A program made the position numbers and the translations under genes. DNA of 64,000 nucleotides from the NCBI GenBank assembly GCA_010909725.1, contig JAACMV010000004.1:186001-250000 (forward strand), in the 5' to 3' direction. Shown piece by piece: positions 7,070 to 15,280 of this stretch (position 1 is the stretch's first letter; the number at the start of each line of letters is the position of its first letter). The stretch comes from Picochlorum sp. 'celeri' (lineage: Eukaryota > Chlorophyta > Trebouxiophyceae). The notes beneath the pieces were generated by a model. The model saw nothing but the letters and a program-made list of their open reading frames with translations. It ran no database searches and was not told the DNA's origin.

Positions 7070-9772
7070 ATGAAGGGCAGATCTATATATGGCAGACAAG
7101 GGCATCCCATCAAAGGTATCCTTGGATGGTACATGAATGCCAAGATTGACGATGCATGGTACTGTGTCGGGATTCGCCCGATACCAACTATGCCTTACGT
7201 ACCTATGGTATGTATTCCAATAGAATTAGAAGTAATAATAATTAAAATGCAATTTACGAGAAAATCCTTCTCAAATCTTCAAGCCCTGGAGGATGGTGGT
7301 TCGATGGGCGAGCTTCAGGGTGGAGGACCATTATCATTCGAAGAAGGGAATTCGTATGCGACTGGGTCTCAAGCATCGATGGATAGCGATGTGGGGAAGC
7401 GAACGAAAAGGCTGGTGTTTGTATCGAACCATTTACCTTTGATTATGAAGCGAGATACGATACAAGGCTGGGTGTTTGAATTGGACGAGGATGCCTTGAT
7501 TGTTCAAGCACGGGAGGGGTTGCCGGATGATATGGAGGCAGTCTATGTTGGTTGTTTACCGAATGAAGTGGATCCTATGGAGCAGGATGAGGTTGCGTTG
7601 ATGCTGCAGAAGCAATTTGGGTGTTACCCTGTGTTTCTAGGGGCAGAATTGAAGGAGAATTATTATAAAAAGTTTTGCAAGCAGCAGTTGTGGCCGATGA
7701 TGCATTATCTGATTCCTTTGAATCCGTTGTCTCTTGGAAGGTTTGATCCGGCGCTGTGGTCGTCGTATGTGAGGGCGAATATGGCGTTTGTGAACAGATT
7801 GGTGGAGGTGTTGTCGTCGCTGGAGAATGATTTCGTGTGGATACACGATTATCATTTGTTGGTGTTACCGTCTTTGTTGAGAAAACGGTTTCATCGGATC
7901 AAGTGTGGTTTCTTTTTGCATTCACCGTTTCCGTCTTCTGAGATTTTTAGGACGTTTCCTCGCAGAGAAGAGGTGTTGAGGTCTCTGTTGAATGCGGATG
8001 TGATTGGGTTTCATACGTTTGATTATGCGAGGCATTTTTTATCATGCTGTTCTAGAATGCTGGGGTTGGAGCATAAGACGAGCCGAGGAAGTATTATTGT
8101 GGAATATTATGGGAGGGATGTGGGGATTAAGATTATGCCGACAGGGGTGAATCCAGAGAGGTTGTTGGCGGTGAGGACGTGGTCGGACACGGAGTGGAGG
8201 ATTGGGGAATTACAGGCAGAGTATAGAGGTAAAATGATTCTGCTGGGAGTAGATGATATGGATGTGTTTAAAGGTATTGAGCTCAAGTTGGCAGCGTTTC
8301 AAGAGGTGTTGATTCATCACCCAGAGTGGAGGGGGAAGCTGGTGTTGATTCAGGTGACATCGGCGCCTCGTGCGCCGGGTAAAGATGTGGAGGATTTGCA
8401 TGCGTATGCTCTGTCATTGGTGGAGGCGATTAATACGAGGTTTGGTGAGGATGGATATCAGCCTGTTGTGTGGCTGGAGAGGCCGGTGCCCCTGTATGAG
8501 AAGATTGCATTGTATTCGATAGCTGATGTGGCTGTCGTGACTGCGAGTCGGGATGGTATGAATCTGATGCCCTATGAATATATTGTGTGTCGCCAAGGGC
8601 ACGAGGAGAAGGAAGATGTCAAGCCTAGTATGTTGGTGGTGTCAGAGTTTGTGGGATGCTCTCCATCATTGAGTGGTGCTATTCGAGTCAATCCGTGGAG
8701 TATTGAGGCTGTCCGAGATGCGATTTATGCTTCTATTCGGTTATCTCCGTCAGAGAGATTGTTGCGTCATGAAAAGCATTGGAAGTATGTTGGGTCGCAT
8801 ACGGTGAAATTCTGGGCCAAGTCCTATGTGGCTGATTTACAGAGGATGACGCAGAATCACCGGAAGATGCAATGCTTTGATTTAGGATTCGCATTGGATA
8901 CATTTAGAATGGTTGCATTGACGTCGGACTTTAGAAAATTGAATCAGGAGGATGTTTCCAAGGGATACAAGGCATCCGAGAATAGAGTGCTGCTCCTGGA
9001 TCATGATGGAACTCTCGTTCCACAGAGCTCGATTTCGGCAAAGCCTGATGATCACTTGCTGCATGTGTTGACAGATCTTACAAGTGATTCGAAGAATCAT
9101 GTGTACATCATCTCGGGAAGGGCTCGTGCAGAGTTGGAGGAGTGGTTTGCATCTGTTCCTCGGTTGGGTTTGGCTGCAGAGCATGGGTTCTACATCAGAC
9201 ATCCGGGAGAAGGAGAGTGGACAGTTCAGGATCCTGATGCAGAGTTTGGATGGAAGGATATTGTCATGCCGATTCTCGAATTATATACAGAGTCCACCGA
9301 TGGGAGTCATATTGAAACAAAAGAAAGCTCTCTCGTGTGGCACTATGGGAATGCTGACCCAGATTTTGGTTCTTGGCAAGCCAAAGAGTTGCTGGACCAT
9401 TTAGAGGGTGTTCTGTTTAATGAGCCAGTTGATGTTGTTCAGGGCCAGACTATTGTGGAAGTCAAGCCTCAGGGTGTCTCAAAGGGAAGGGCAGCAGAGA
9501 GGTCAATCGCAATGACAAAAGATAAGAGTAGATTTATTCTCTGCATCGGGAATGATAAATCTGATGAAGAGATGTTTTCGTCAATTTTTCCGCACCATCA
9601 TGAAAATGATTCCGTCTTTGCGTGCACAGTGGGTCAGAAGCCGTCCAAGGCTCCATATTATGTGAATGACACGTCAGACGTGTTGCAATTACTGGAAAAA
9701 ATGGTTGGAGATGGACAGGATGACCAGCCGCAAAAGGCTCCTCCCACGAAAGAAGTGAAATTCTATATATAA
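7070..9772 (+). CDS. Class II trehalose-6-phosphate synthase/phosphatase-like protein
   Basis: 900-residue ORF with an N-terminal GT20 glucosyltransferase domain (about 110-600; LVFVSNHLPL, VWIHDYHLLVLP, GFFLHSPFPSSEIFR, MPTGVNPERLL, DGMNLMPYEY) and a C-terminal HAD phosphatase domain (about 640-880; nucleophile motif LLLDHDGTLVP, ISGR, and GNDKSDEEMF where the family consensus is GDDxSDEDMF). This is the two-domain layout of plant TPS5-11-type proteins, many of which act in trehalose-6-phosphate signalling rather than bulk synthesis; whether both activities survive here cannot be judged by eye. The start is uncertain: ATG 7070 opens the frame, but ATG 7247 (MQFTRKSF) also fits and drops a poorly conserved leader. 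It converges on the next gene with 22 bp between stops. Confidence 0.9.
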   Translation: MKGRSIYGRQGHPIKGILGWYMNAKIDDAWYCVGIRPIPTMPYVPMVCIPIELEVIIIKMQFTRKSFSNLQALEDGGSMGELQGGGPLSFEEGNSYATGSQASMDSDVGKRTKRLVFVSNHLPLIMKRDTIQGWVFELDEDALIVQAREGLPDDMEAVYVGCLPNEVDPMEQDEVALMLQKQFGCYPVFLGAELKENYYKKFCKQQLWPMMHYLIPLNPLSLGRFDPALWSSYVRANMAFVNRLVEVLSSLENDFVWIHDYHLLVLPSLLRKRFHRIKCGFFLHSPFPSSEIFRTFPRREEVLRSLLNADVIGFHTFDYARHFLSCCSRMLGLEHKTSRGSIIVEYYGRDVGIKIMPTGVNPERLLAVRTWSDTEWRIGELQAEYRGKMILLGVDDMDVFKGIELKLAAFQEVLIHHPEWRGKLVLIQVTSAPRAPGKDVEDLHAYALSLVEAINTRFGEDGYQPVVWLERPVPLYEKIALYSIADVAVVTASRDGMNLMPYEYIVCRQGHEEKEDVKPSMLVVSEFVGCSPSLSGAIRVNPWSIEAVRDAIYASIRLSPSERLLRHEKHWKYVGSHTVKFWAKSYVADLQRMTQNHRKMQCFDLGFALDTFRMVALTSDFRKLNQEDVSKGYKASENRVLLLDHDGTLVPQSSISAKPDDHLLHVLTDLTSDSKNHVYIISGRARAELEEWFASVPRLGLAAEHGFYIRHPGEGEWTVQDPDAEFGWKDIVMPILELYTESTDGSHIETKESSLVWHYGNADPDFGSWQAKELLDHLEGVLFNEPVDVVQGQTIVEVKPQGVSKGRAAERSIAMTKDKSRFILCIGNDKSDEEMFSSIFPHHHENDSVFACTVGQKPSKAPYYVNDTSDVLQLLEKMVGDGQDDQPQKAPPTKEVKFYI

Positions 9773-9794
9773 TAATTATTATTCTGATCTGATT

Positions 9795-10457
9795 TTAAAT
9801 GGATGGGTACCCCGGCAATTTTGTCACGTCAATACCTTTTAAGAATTCTGCATTTTGGATTGCTTCGAGGCCTCTCGGGGCGTCTTCAAAACCAACACAA
9901 TACTGTGGTGGGACTCCTAGTAACTCTGCTGCCTTGAGAAACGTCTCTGGATGTGGCTTACCGTGTGTCACCTCGTCCGCTGTCACAATCGCATCAAATA
10001 AATCGTCAACCATGGCTGCCTTCATGGCCTTTTCAACTTGGAGCCTTGTGCCACCAGTGGCAACGGCTATCGGCAAGCCGCGCTTTTTCGCCAGTTTTGC
10101 CGTCTCTACCACCATAGGAATGACTTCAGTTTCATGTGCTAATGATACATAGATCTTTTGTTTCCGTAATGCGGCTGCTTTTGTGTCAATGGTGATTTTC
10201 TGTTCTCTGGCCAACTGCTCCATGATGTGCTCCGATGGTGTGCCAGCCATTGATAACAGCGTCTCCTTTGTCAATTCAAAATTATACTCTATTGATACTT
10301 GCTCCCAGGCTTGCCAATGATGGTGCATTGTGTGTAAAACAGTGCCGTCCAGGTCGAAGACCATGGCCTTGACTTGATCTGGAATGCCTGGGATGGGATA
10401 CTCTTCACTCTCCATACTCAATAAATTCCTAATTCTGAATGGGATTTTTCGATCCAT
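9795..10457 (-). CDS. HAD subfamily IA phosphatase, YqaB / beta-phosphoglucomutase-like
   Basis: 220-residue HAD hydrolase. Nucleophile motif VFDLDGTVLHT (about 33-43); cap-domain signature SMAGTPSEHI as in YqaB-type sugar phosphatases; motif II ATGG; Lys-containing GKPHPETFLKAA; metal motif GFEDAPRGLEA. YqaB acts on fructose-1-phosphate and 6-phosphogluconate, so a small sugar phosphate is the likely substrate. The ATG at 10457 gives a 32-residue basic leader before the domain; an internal ATG (MESEEYPI) is an alternative. It shares a 300-bp divergent promoter with the first papain-like gene. Confidence 0.82.
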   Translation of the reverse strand: MDRKIPFRIRNLLSMESEEYPIPGIPDQVKAMVFDLDGTVLHTMHHHWQAWEQVSIEYNFELTKETLLSMAGTPSEHIMEQLAREQKITIDTKAAALRKQKIYVSLAHETEVIPMVVETAKLAKKRGLPIAVATGGTRLQVEKAMKAAMVDDLFDAIVTADEVTHGKPHPETFLKAAELLGVPPQYCVGFEDAPRGLEAIQNAEFLKGIDVTKLPGYPSI

Positions 10458-10580
10458 GTATGGCGCTAGTGATTTTCCCGCGCATTAGTGGAAGCACGCC
10501 AATGATGCCCTCAGGAGCAATGGTAGTGGCGGTAGACTGGGCGCCACCACTGCAGGGCCAAAAACTCGAGAGCCCATTGC

Positions 10581-10588
10581 TGACGTCA
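10581..10588. promoter_or_regulatory. TGACGTCA palindrome (bZIP/CREB-type site)
   Basis: Perfect TGACGTCA in the 303-bp divergent promoter between the YqaB-like phosphatase (start 10457) and papain-like gene 1 (start 10761), 173 bp upstream of the latter. It is the consensus target of bZIP factors. Function is inferred from the motif and position only. Confidence 0.4.
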
Positions 10589-10760
10589 TTCCTAGAAGAG
10601 AGGAGTAGGGGCTGATGTGGATGGAGGGATGCGGGTTTCACTATACAACGGCGACATAACAGGTTCTTCCAGCAGAAATAACAATATCAAATGCAAAAGA
10701 GTGAACTTTTTGGTGTCGGACCAGGTTTCTCAGTTCAAACTTGACACTATTGTGTAAGAT

Positions 10761-11951
10761 ATGACCATGACAGTGGTCAGAGTGCTCATTCTGTTGTTCG
10801 TGGCGCAATGCGCTGTCGCGAGGGTGAGGCCAACATTTTCATTCTCCAATCAAGAGGACGCTATCGCCTGGAGCAAAGAAGTCCTCAAGCTGAAGGAGCA
10901 GTATGACTCCAACAACGAGGAGGAGGCTCTTGCTGCGAGGAAAGAAGTCGCAACGCTCAGTCGGGAGTGGCGCAAAAGCTTTGACGTCAAATGGCCTGAA
11001 AAGCTATTATCGGAGAAATTCAGGATCTTCACGAACAATCTGTGGTATGTGGGGAAGAAGAATATCAGATTGGCAGAGGCAAAGAGTCCTTGGTGGGTGT
11101 CACAGGGCAAGTTTGCAGACCTGACCTTTTCTCAATTCAGGAGACAATATCTGATTGATGACCTTGTCAGACCCAGGAAAGATATTTTCTTGGACAAATT
11201 CAGAATCAGAATATTTAGGTGCTTTGACTGGAGGAATCGGGATGTTGTGACTGGTGTCAGGAATCAAGGAGCATGTGGGTCTTGCTGGGCCTTTGCCGCC
11301 ATCGCTACCATCGAGTCGAGGTACTTGATCGAGAACGGAGAGACTGTGGATGACAATCCGATCAATTTGTCCGACCAGCAATTGGTGGACTGCGTGAGAT
11401 CACCCAGGAGGGATTTCAGCAATGACAGGTATGACTCTGTTGGTTGCTCAGGAGGGTACTCCAACGAGGCGATGGAGTATGTTCGCCAGCACAATGTCAC
11501 CTATGAGTCAGTCTATCCATACACTGCGTCTAATGGTGTGTGCGATCAAAATCCGCGGGACGGGTCAAGTCCTGCACCAGCTATCGAACTGGGAGGTCCA
11601 ATTCCAGGATGGAGTTACTACTCAGGGGGCAACTCTACCATCATCAAATCGCTGGTTAATGTGGCCCCTGTGGTCAACTATATCAGGGTAGAAGCTGCTT
11701 TCCAGTTGTACAATGGTGGGGTGATGGATACAGCATGTGCCAACCAGGGAGTCAATCATGCTACTGCAATCGTTGGGTACTGCACCAGTCAGCTTTTGTT
11801 TGGAAACTTCAACTATTGGATTGTGAAAAACAGCTGGGGGACTGGTTGGGGAGAAAATGGATTCTATAGAATTCAAACTGTCCGAAATGGGGCAGGTATC
11901 TGCCAAAGCCAATCAAGCATTTTCCAGCCAACAGAGCCAAGGGATGCTTGA
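10761..11951 (+). CDS. Secreted papain-like cysteine protease, copy 1
   Basis: 396-residue C1A protease with a clear signal peptide (VLILLFVAQCAVA, about 8-20), a helical I29-type prodomain with many Lys and Glu (about 30-135), and a mature domain from about 153. Catalytic residues are visible: oxyanion Gln169 and nucleophile Cys175 in NQGACGSCWAFA, His333 in NHATAIVGY and Asn357 in KNSWGTGWGENGFYR. Disulphide-forming Cys in GCSGGY are kept. It should be an active vacuolar or extracellular endopeptidase made as a zymogen. It is the first of two tandem copies; the second starts 1,923 bp downstream with the same promoter element. A possible 3'-UTR intron ends near 12098 (TTTTCAG). Confidence 0.93.
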   Translation: MTMTVVRVLILLFVAQCAVARVRPTFSFSNQEDAIAWSKEVLKLKEQYDSNNEEEALAARKEVATLSREWRKSFDVKWPEKLLSEKFRIFTNNLWYVGKKNIRLAEAKSPWWVSQGKFADLTFSQFRRQYLIDDLVRPRKDIFLDKFRIRIFRCFDWRNRDVVTGVRNQGACGSCWAFAAIATIESRYLIENGETVDDNPINLSDQQLVDCVRSPRRDFSNDRYDSVGCSGGYSNEAMEYVRQHNVTYESVYPYTASNGVCDQNPRDGSSPAPAIELGGPIPGWSYYSGGNSTIIKSLVNVAPVVNYIRVEAAFQLYNGGVMDTACANQGVNHATAIVGYCTSQLLFGNFNYWIVKNSWGTGWGENGFYRIQTVRNGAGICQSQSSIFQPTEPRDA

Positions 11952-12461
11952 TTCAACCAATGCTTCCTTGAAAGTCAGAAAGAAAAGCAATTCACCGAGA
12001 AGATTATCAGAGGAAAAATGCCGGATGTTGATGAGATGAAGCACCCAAGAGAGAAATGTTGATGTATATTCTCCGTTGTTTTTTCCCTTATCTTTTCAGA
12101 GAGCACTCGCAGGAACCAGATGCTTGATTCATTGCGTTACAATCTGCATGCTGGATCCGCTTTTTCTTTGTTCGTGAGTATAAAAATTGTGCTTGAAGTG
12201 TAAGAATGTACGCCTTCAGTGATAGATATTGCTTTCTCATGCCTACTTATCCACCAGGTCGAGGCCACTTGTGACGGTATGTCGCTGAAACCCGACATTT
12301 GAACTGGACACTCATTCTTGACTTTGGAAATCGTGCCCCAAACCCAAAAGAAAAGTAATGAGTAATCATACTGCACTTGCCCTTGTCTGCTATCACTTTG
12401 GATTTTATTTGACACACTGAGAGAATTGTTTGGCCTGTAGCCCTAGGCCAGCCATGACTGA

Positions 12462-12475
12462 CCTGTGATCACAGG
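12462..12475. promoter_or_regulatory. 14-bp perfect palindrome upstream of papain-like copy 2
   Basis: CCTGTGATCACAGG reads the same on both strands, 209 bp before the start of copy 2. I saw no equivalent in front of copy 1, so it may be a copy-specific dimeric factor site or chance. The rest of 11952-12683 holds no gene I can support; a 92-codon minus-strand frame there looks fortuitous. Confidence 0.3.
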
Positions 12476-12683
12476 GCGCCCTCAGCCCACCTTAGGATGG
12501 TAATCGCGCCTGTTACCTAATTCATCCCCCCCCCCTCCTCGGGGGACCTTATGTATATGCAAGCGGTTCTTGCCTCGAATCACGATATTCGCTTTCGTAT
12601 TATTTGAAATAGGCATATTAAACGCAAAAGTGCACAACTTTTGGTGTCGCGCAGTCTTTGTCCTTTGAAACCAACGCTCAGCC

Positions 12684-13868
12684 ATGACAGTGCACCGAGT
12701 GCTCCTTCTGCTCTTCTTGGCGCAATGCGCTCTTGCGAGGCTCAAGCCAAGATTCTCATTCTCCGATCAAGAGGAGGCCGTCGCCTGGAGCGAAGACGTC
12801 CTCAAGCTGAAGAAGCAGTATGACTCCAAAAACGAGAAGGAGGCTCTTGCTGCAAGGAAAGAGGTCGCAACGCTCAGTCGGGAGTGGCGCGAAGAATTTG
12901 ACGTGAAATGGTCTACCAAATTACTTCAGAAAAAGCTCAAGGTGTTCACGGACAACTTATGGTATGTTGGGGAGAAGAATGTGGACTTGGCCAAGGCAAA
13001 GAGCCCATGGTGGGTGTCACAGGGCAAATTCGCAGACCTGACATTCTCTCAATTCAGGAGAGAATATCTGATTGAAGACCTCAAAATACCAAAATTTGAC
13101 TTTGATATAGAGGACTTGAAGATCAGGTTGTTCAGTTGCTTTGACTGGAGGGATGAAGATGTTGTGACTGGTGTCAGGAATCAAGGAGCATGTGGGTCTT
13201 GCTGGGCCTTTGCCGCCATCGCTACCATCGAGTCGAGGTACTTGATCGAGAACGGAGAGACTGTGGATGACAATCCGATCAATTTGTCCGAGCAGCAATT
13301 GGTGGACTGCGTGAGATCACCCAGGAGGGATTTGAACAATGGCAGGTATGACTCTGTTGGCTGCTCAGGAGGATGGTCCGAGGAGGCCATGGAGTATGTT
13401 CGCCAGCATAATGTGACCTATGAGTCCGCCTATCCATATACTGCATCGGATGGTGTGTGCAATCAAAATCCGCTGGACGGGTCAAGTCCTGAACCAGCAA
13501 TGACCTTGGGGGGTCCAAATCCAGGATGGAGTGGCTATTCAGGGGGCAACTCTACCATCATTAAATCTCTACTTGCTGTATCGCCTGTGGCAAACTACAT
13601 CAGGGTGGAGAATGGTTTCCAGTTGTACAATGGTGGGGTCATGGATACAGCATGTACAGGTCAGGGCATTAATCATGCTACTGCAATTGTTGGATACTGC
13701 AACAGCAAGCTTCTGTTTGGAAACTTCAACTATTGGATTGTGAAAAACAGCTGGGGGACTGGTTGGGGAGAAGATGGCTATTACAGGATTCAAACTCGGT
13801 CTAGTGGGGCAGGTGTTTGCGAAAGCCAGTCAAGCATTTTCCAGCCAACAATACCTACAGAGGCTTGA
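12684..13868 (+). CDS. Secreted papain-like cysteine protease, copy 2
   Basis: 394-residue tandem paralogue of the preceding gene with the same layout: signal peptide (VLLLLFLAQCALA), charged prodomain, then a mature C1A domain. The catalytic Gln and Cys (NQGACGSCWAFA), His (NHATAIVGY) and Asn (KNSWGTGWGEDGYYR) are intact, so both copies look active. The join between prodomain and mature enzyme differs most between copies (around 13080-13140), suggesting different processing. Coding sequence around the active-site Cys is identical to copy 1 at the DNA level, including silent sites, which points to recent duplication or gene conversion. Confidence 0.93.
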   Translation: MTVHRVLLLLFLAQCALARLKPRFSFSDQEEAVAWSEDVLKLKKQYDSKNEKEALAARKEVATLSREWREEFDVKWSTKLLQKKLKVFTDNLWYVGEKNVDLAKAKSPWWVSQGKFADLTFSQFRREYLIEDLKIPKFDFDIEDLKIRLFSCFDWRDEDVVTGVRNQGACGSCWAFAAIATIESRYLIENGETVDDNPINLSEQQLVDCVRSPRRDLNNGRYDSVGCSGGWSEEAMEYVRQHNVTYESAYPYTASDGVCNQNPLDGSSPEPAMTLGGPNPGWSGYSGGNSTIIKSLLAVSPVANYIRVENGFQLYNGGVMDTACTGQGINHATAIVGYCNSKLLFGNFNYWIVKNSWGTGWGEDGYYRIQTRSSGAGVCESQSSIFQPTIPTEA

Positions 13869-14300
13869 TGATTTTTTTGGGGGAGCCGTGTGTTCTGCAC
13901 GCCAATGACTTTTTCTGTCCTGCTCTCTTTCTGTATTTTCAGGAGTCGAATAACTTTCAGAGACGAGATGCTTGTGTTATTGTTTTGAAGCACTGTCACT
14001 GATGAGAGGGATGATCTTTGTTTGAACAGGCTAGTAGGTGACACCAGATGCTTGATCCATTGCCTTATGATTGGCATCTGTCTCATTCTATTCCTCTATA
14101 CGTTTCTCGGATTGAATAGATTGCGTTTCTCTGTTGATGTAATTTTAAAGATGTGATTTCACATTGCCTTTCCAGGCAACTTGATGATACCAGCAGGTGT
14201 ATTATGACCACATGTGGCACTAATTCAGAGTACAAGAAGTGCACGCTGACTGAATTCATCCAAGGCAAATGTTTAAAGTGAAGCGAGGACACATAAAAGC

Positions 14301-14304
14301 AAAA
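14301..14304 (-). terminator. Pol III terminator of the permuted tRNA gene
   Basis: TTTT on the minus strand, 8 nt after the last base of the 5' half of the permuted tRNA. A short T run is the normal RNA polymerase III stop signal; its place after the 5' half supports transcription in the permuted order. Confidence 0.55.
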
Positions 14305-14312
14305 GAAGAAGA

Positions 14313-14397
14313 TGGCAAGCGGACGTAATAGCCGTTATACCACTGGAGCTCAGAAGTAATTCTGCTCCAGCCCGGAGTCGAACCGGGGTATCCCGCT
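14313..14397 (-). tRNA. Circularly permuted tRNA-Gly (anticodon GCC)
   Basis: On the minus strand the 3' half comes first: A38 (14397), anticodon-stem strand GCGGG (14396-14392), variable ATAC, T-arm CCCGG-TTCGACT-CCGGG (14387-14371), acceptor CTGGAGC and discriminator A (14363). After a 13-nt spacer (14362-14350) comes the 5' half: acceptor GCTCCAG (14349-14343), TG, D-arm GTAT-AACGGCTA-TTAC, G26, anticodon-stem TCCGC, then TTGCCA (to 14313). Joined between 37 and 38, the pieces form a complete 72-nt cloverleaf: 7/7 acceptor pairs, 5/5 T-stem pairs, 5/5 anticodon-stem pairs with one G-U, loop TTGCCAA, anticodon GCC. The CCAGTGGT start and 4-nt variable loop match eukaryotic tRNA-Gly. A-box TGGTATAACGG, B-box GGTTCGACTCC and a TTTT terminator (14304-14301) are present. 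No CCA is encoded. The exact junction is inferred. Confidence 0.88.
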
Positions 14398-14718
14398 AAT
14401 TACTAAGTTGACAATTAGATGTAGAAAACGAATTTCCTATTCAATATGTAGCAAATGATTACATTACCCGGGCCTTTTGGCCCCCCATTTCGGGCCATTC
14501 ATGGGTTGAAATGATGACATCAAACTTATCAATGAGTTCTATATCATCGAAAGTGGTACCTGAGATGGTAGAGACACTAGAAACCACGGAGGAACGCGAA
14601 GCAGCTTTGAATACTCATCCAACTGATCGATTAGGTATGGATATACATGCGAAAAGAATTCGAGATTCTTTACATTGGTATGAAATTAAATCCGGGCATC
14701 ATGAAAGGCAATCAACAA
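14398..14718. other. Stretch without a supported gene; GC hairpin
   Basis: Lies between the permuted tRNA and ELIP. It holds a perfect GGGCC-TTTT-GGCCC hairpin (14470-14483) on the 5' side of the tRNA gene, and TTACA near 14670, which is a minus-strand TGTAA poly(A) signal for ELIP. A plus-strand frame from 14511 runs into ELIP antisense and has no recognisable product. Confidence 0.4.
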
Positions 14719-15198
14719 TCAAAAGAAACAAGCACCTCCAGCCTGGTGCTCCAAGGCCAACAGCACTGCCCACGCCAGCATGGCTGCCCGCCCATTCACC
14801 TTCTCAGCTCGAACCGACATAAATCCGAAATCTTCATCCTTAACATTCTTCAGAATCGGTATCATCGACGCCCAAATCATCAAGCAGCAAAGGGCAACGT
14901 AGCCATAGTTGGGATTCAAAAACTGCTCAACTATGGATTCAGAGGTTTCCATCTCCCGCAACGCCATGGGGAAAAACATAAGCATGGCTAACCTGCAGTT
15001 GATACGTTCCGGAGCGGGGCCAAATACTCCCATGGCTTCAAACAGTGACAACTTGTTTCTAGGAACCACGACGGAGCCAGTCGTGCCTGTGGTGCCATTA
15101 GAAGCTTTGGTCCTCATATTTTGTAATCTCACTAAATTTGGTACAGATTGTGTGGACCGGATCGGCAATGTGCGCAATCCTCGTGCCAACGACGACAT
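14719..15198 (-). CDS. ELIP / early light-induced-type chlorophyll a/b-binding-like protein
   Basis: 159-residue plastid protein with three predicted membrane helices. Helix 1 contains PAPERINCRLAMLMF and helix 3 contains AEKVNGRAAMLAWAVLLALE, the paired E-x-x-N-x-R-x-A-M chlorophyll-binding signatures of the LHC superfamily; helix 2 (YGYVALCCLMIWASMI) is more divergent. The length and the terminal Gly/Phe-rich tail fit ELIP-type photoprotective thylakoid proteins. The longer open frame overlaps the next gene upstream, so I chose the ATG at 15198, which leads straight into a transit-like sequence (SSLARGLRTLPIRST). Light-stress regulation is expected from the family; nothing in the 82-bp upstream gap proves it. 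Confidence 0.85.
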   Translation of the reverse strand: MSSLARGLRTLPIRSTQSVPNLVRLQNMRTKASNGTTGTTGSVVVPRNKLSLFEAMGVFGPAPERINCRLAMLMFFPMALREMETSESIVEQFLNPNYGYVALCCLMIWASMIPILKNVKDEDFGFMSVRAEKVNGRAAMLAWAVLLALEHQAGGACFF

Positions 15199-15280
15199 TG
15201 CTAAACTTTCTAAGTGCTCTACTATAATATGCTCTATATGCGTGTATACGATGGTATTCTTACCATATGAAATGCTATTC

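Larger units (their letters stand above)
10692..14080 (+). repeat. Tandem duplication of a papain-like gene with its flanks
   Basis: Two head-to-tail units with a period of about 1.92-1.93 kb. Shared parts: an upstream element (GCAAAAG followed by AACTTTT and TGGTGTCG at about 10692 and 12624), the whole coding region, and a 3' flank (ACCAGATGCTTGAT at about 12114 and 14043). Identity is patchy: 11241-11374 and 13158-13291 match base for base over 134 nt, while the prodomains differ at many positions. The duplication therefore includes promoter and 3' end, so both copies may respond to the same signal. Confidence 0.85.

Noticed and set aside
12137..12415. 92-codon minus-strand frame between the papain copies.
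   Set aside because: Composition is unremarkable and it lies in the duplicated 3' flank and promoter; no equivalent frame stands out in the other copy.
14470..14483. GGCCTTTTGGC resembling the start of U2 snRNA.
   Set aside because: The bases on either side do not continue as U2 (no branch-recognition sequence follows); it is only a short GC hairpin.
14511..14822. 103-codon plus-strand frame between the tRNA and ELIP.
   Set aside because: Its second half is antisense to ELIP coding sequence and the rest shows no family or splice partner.
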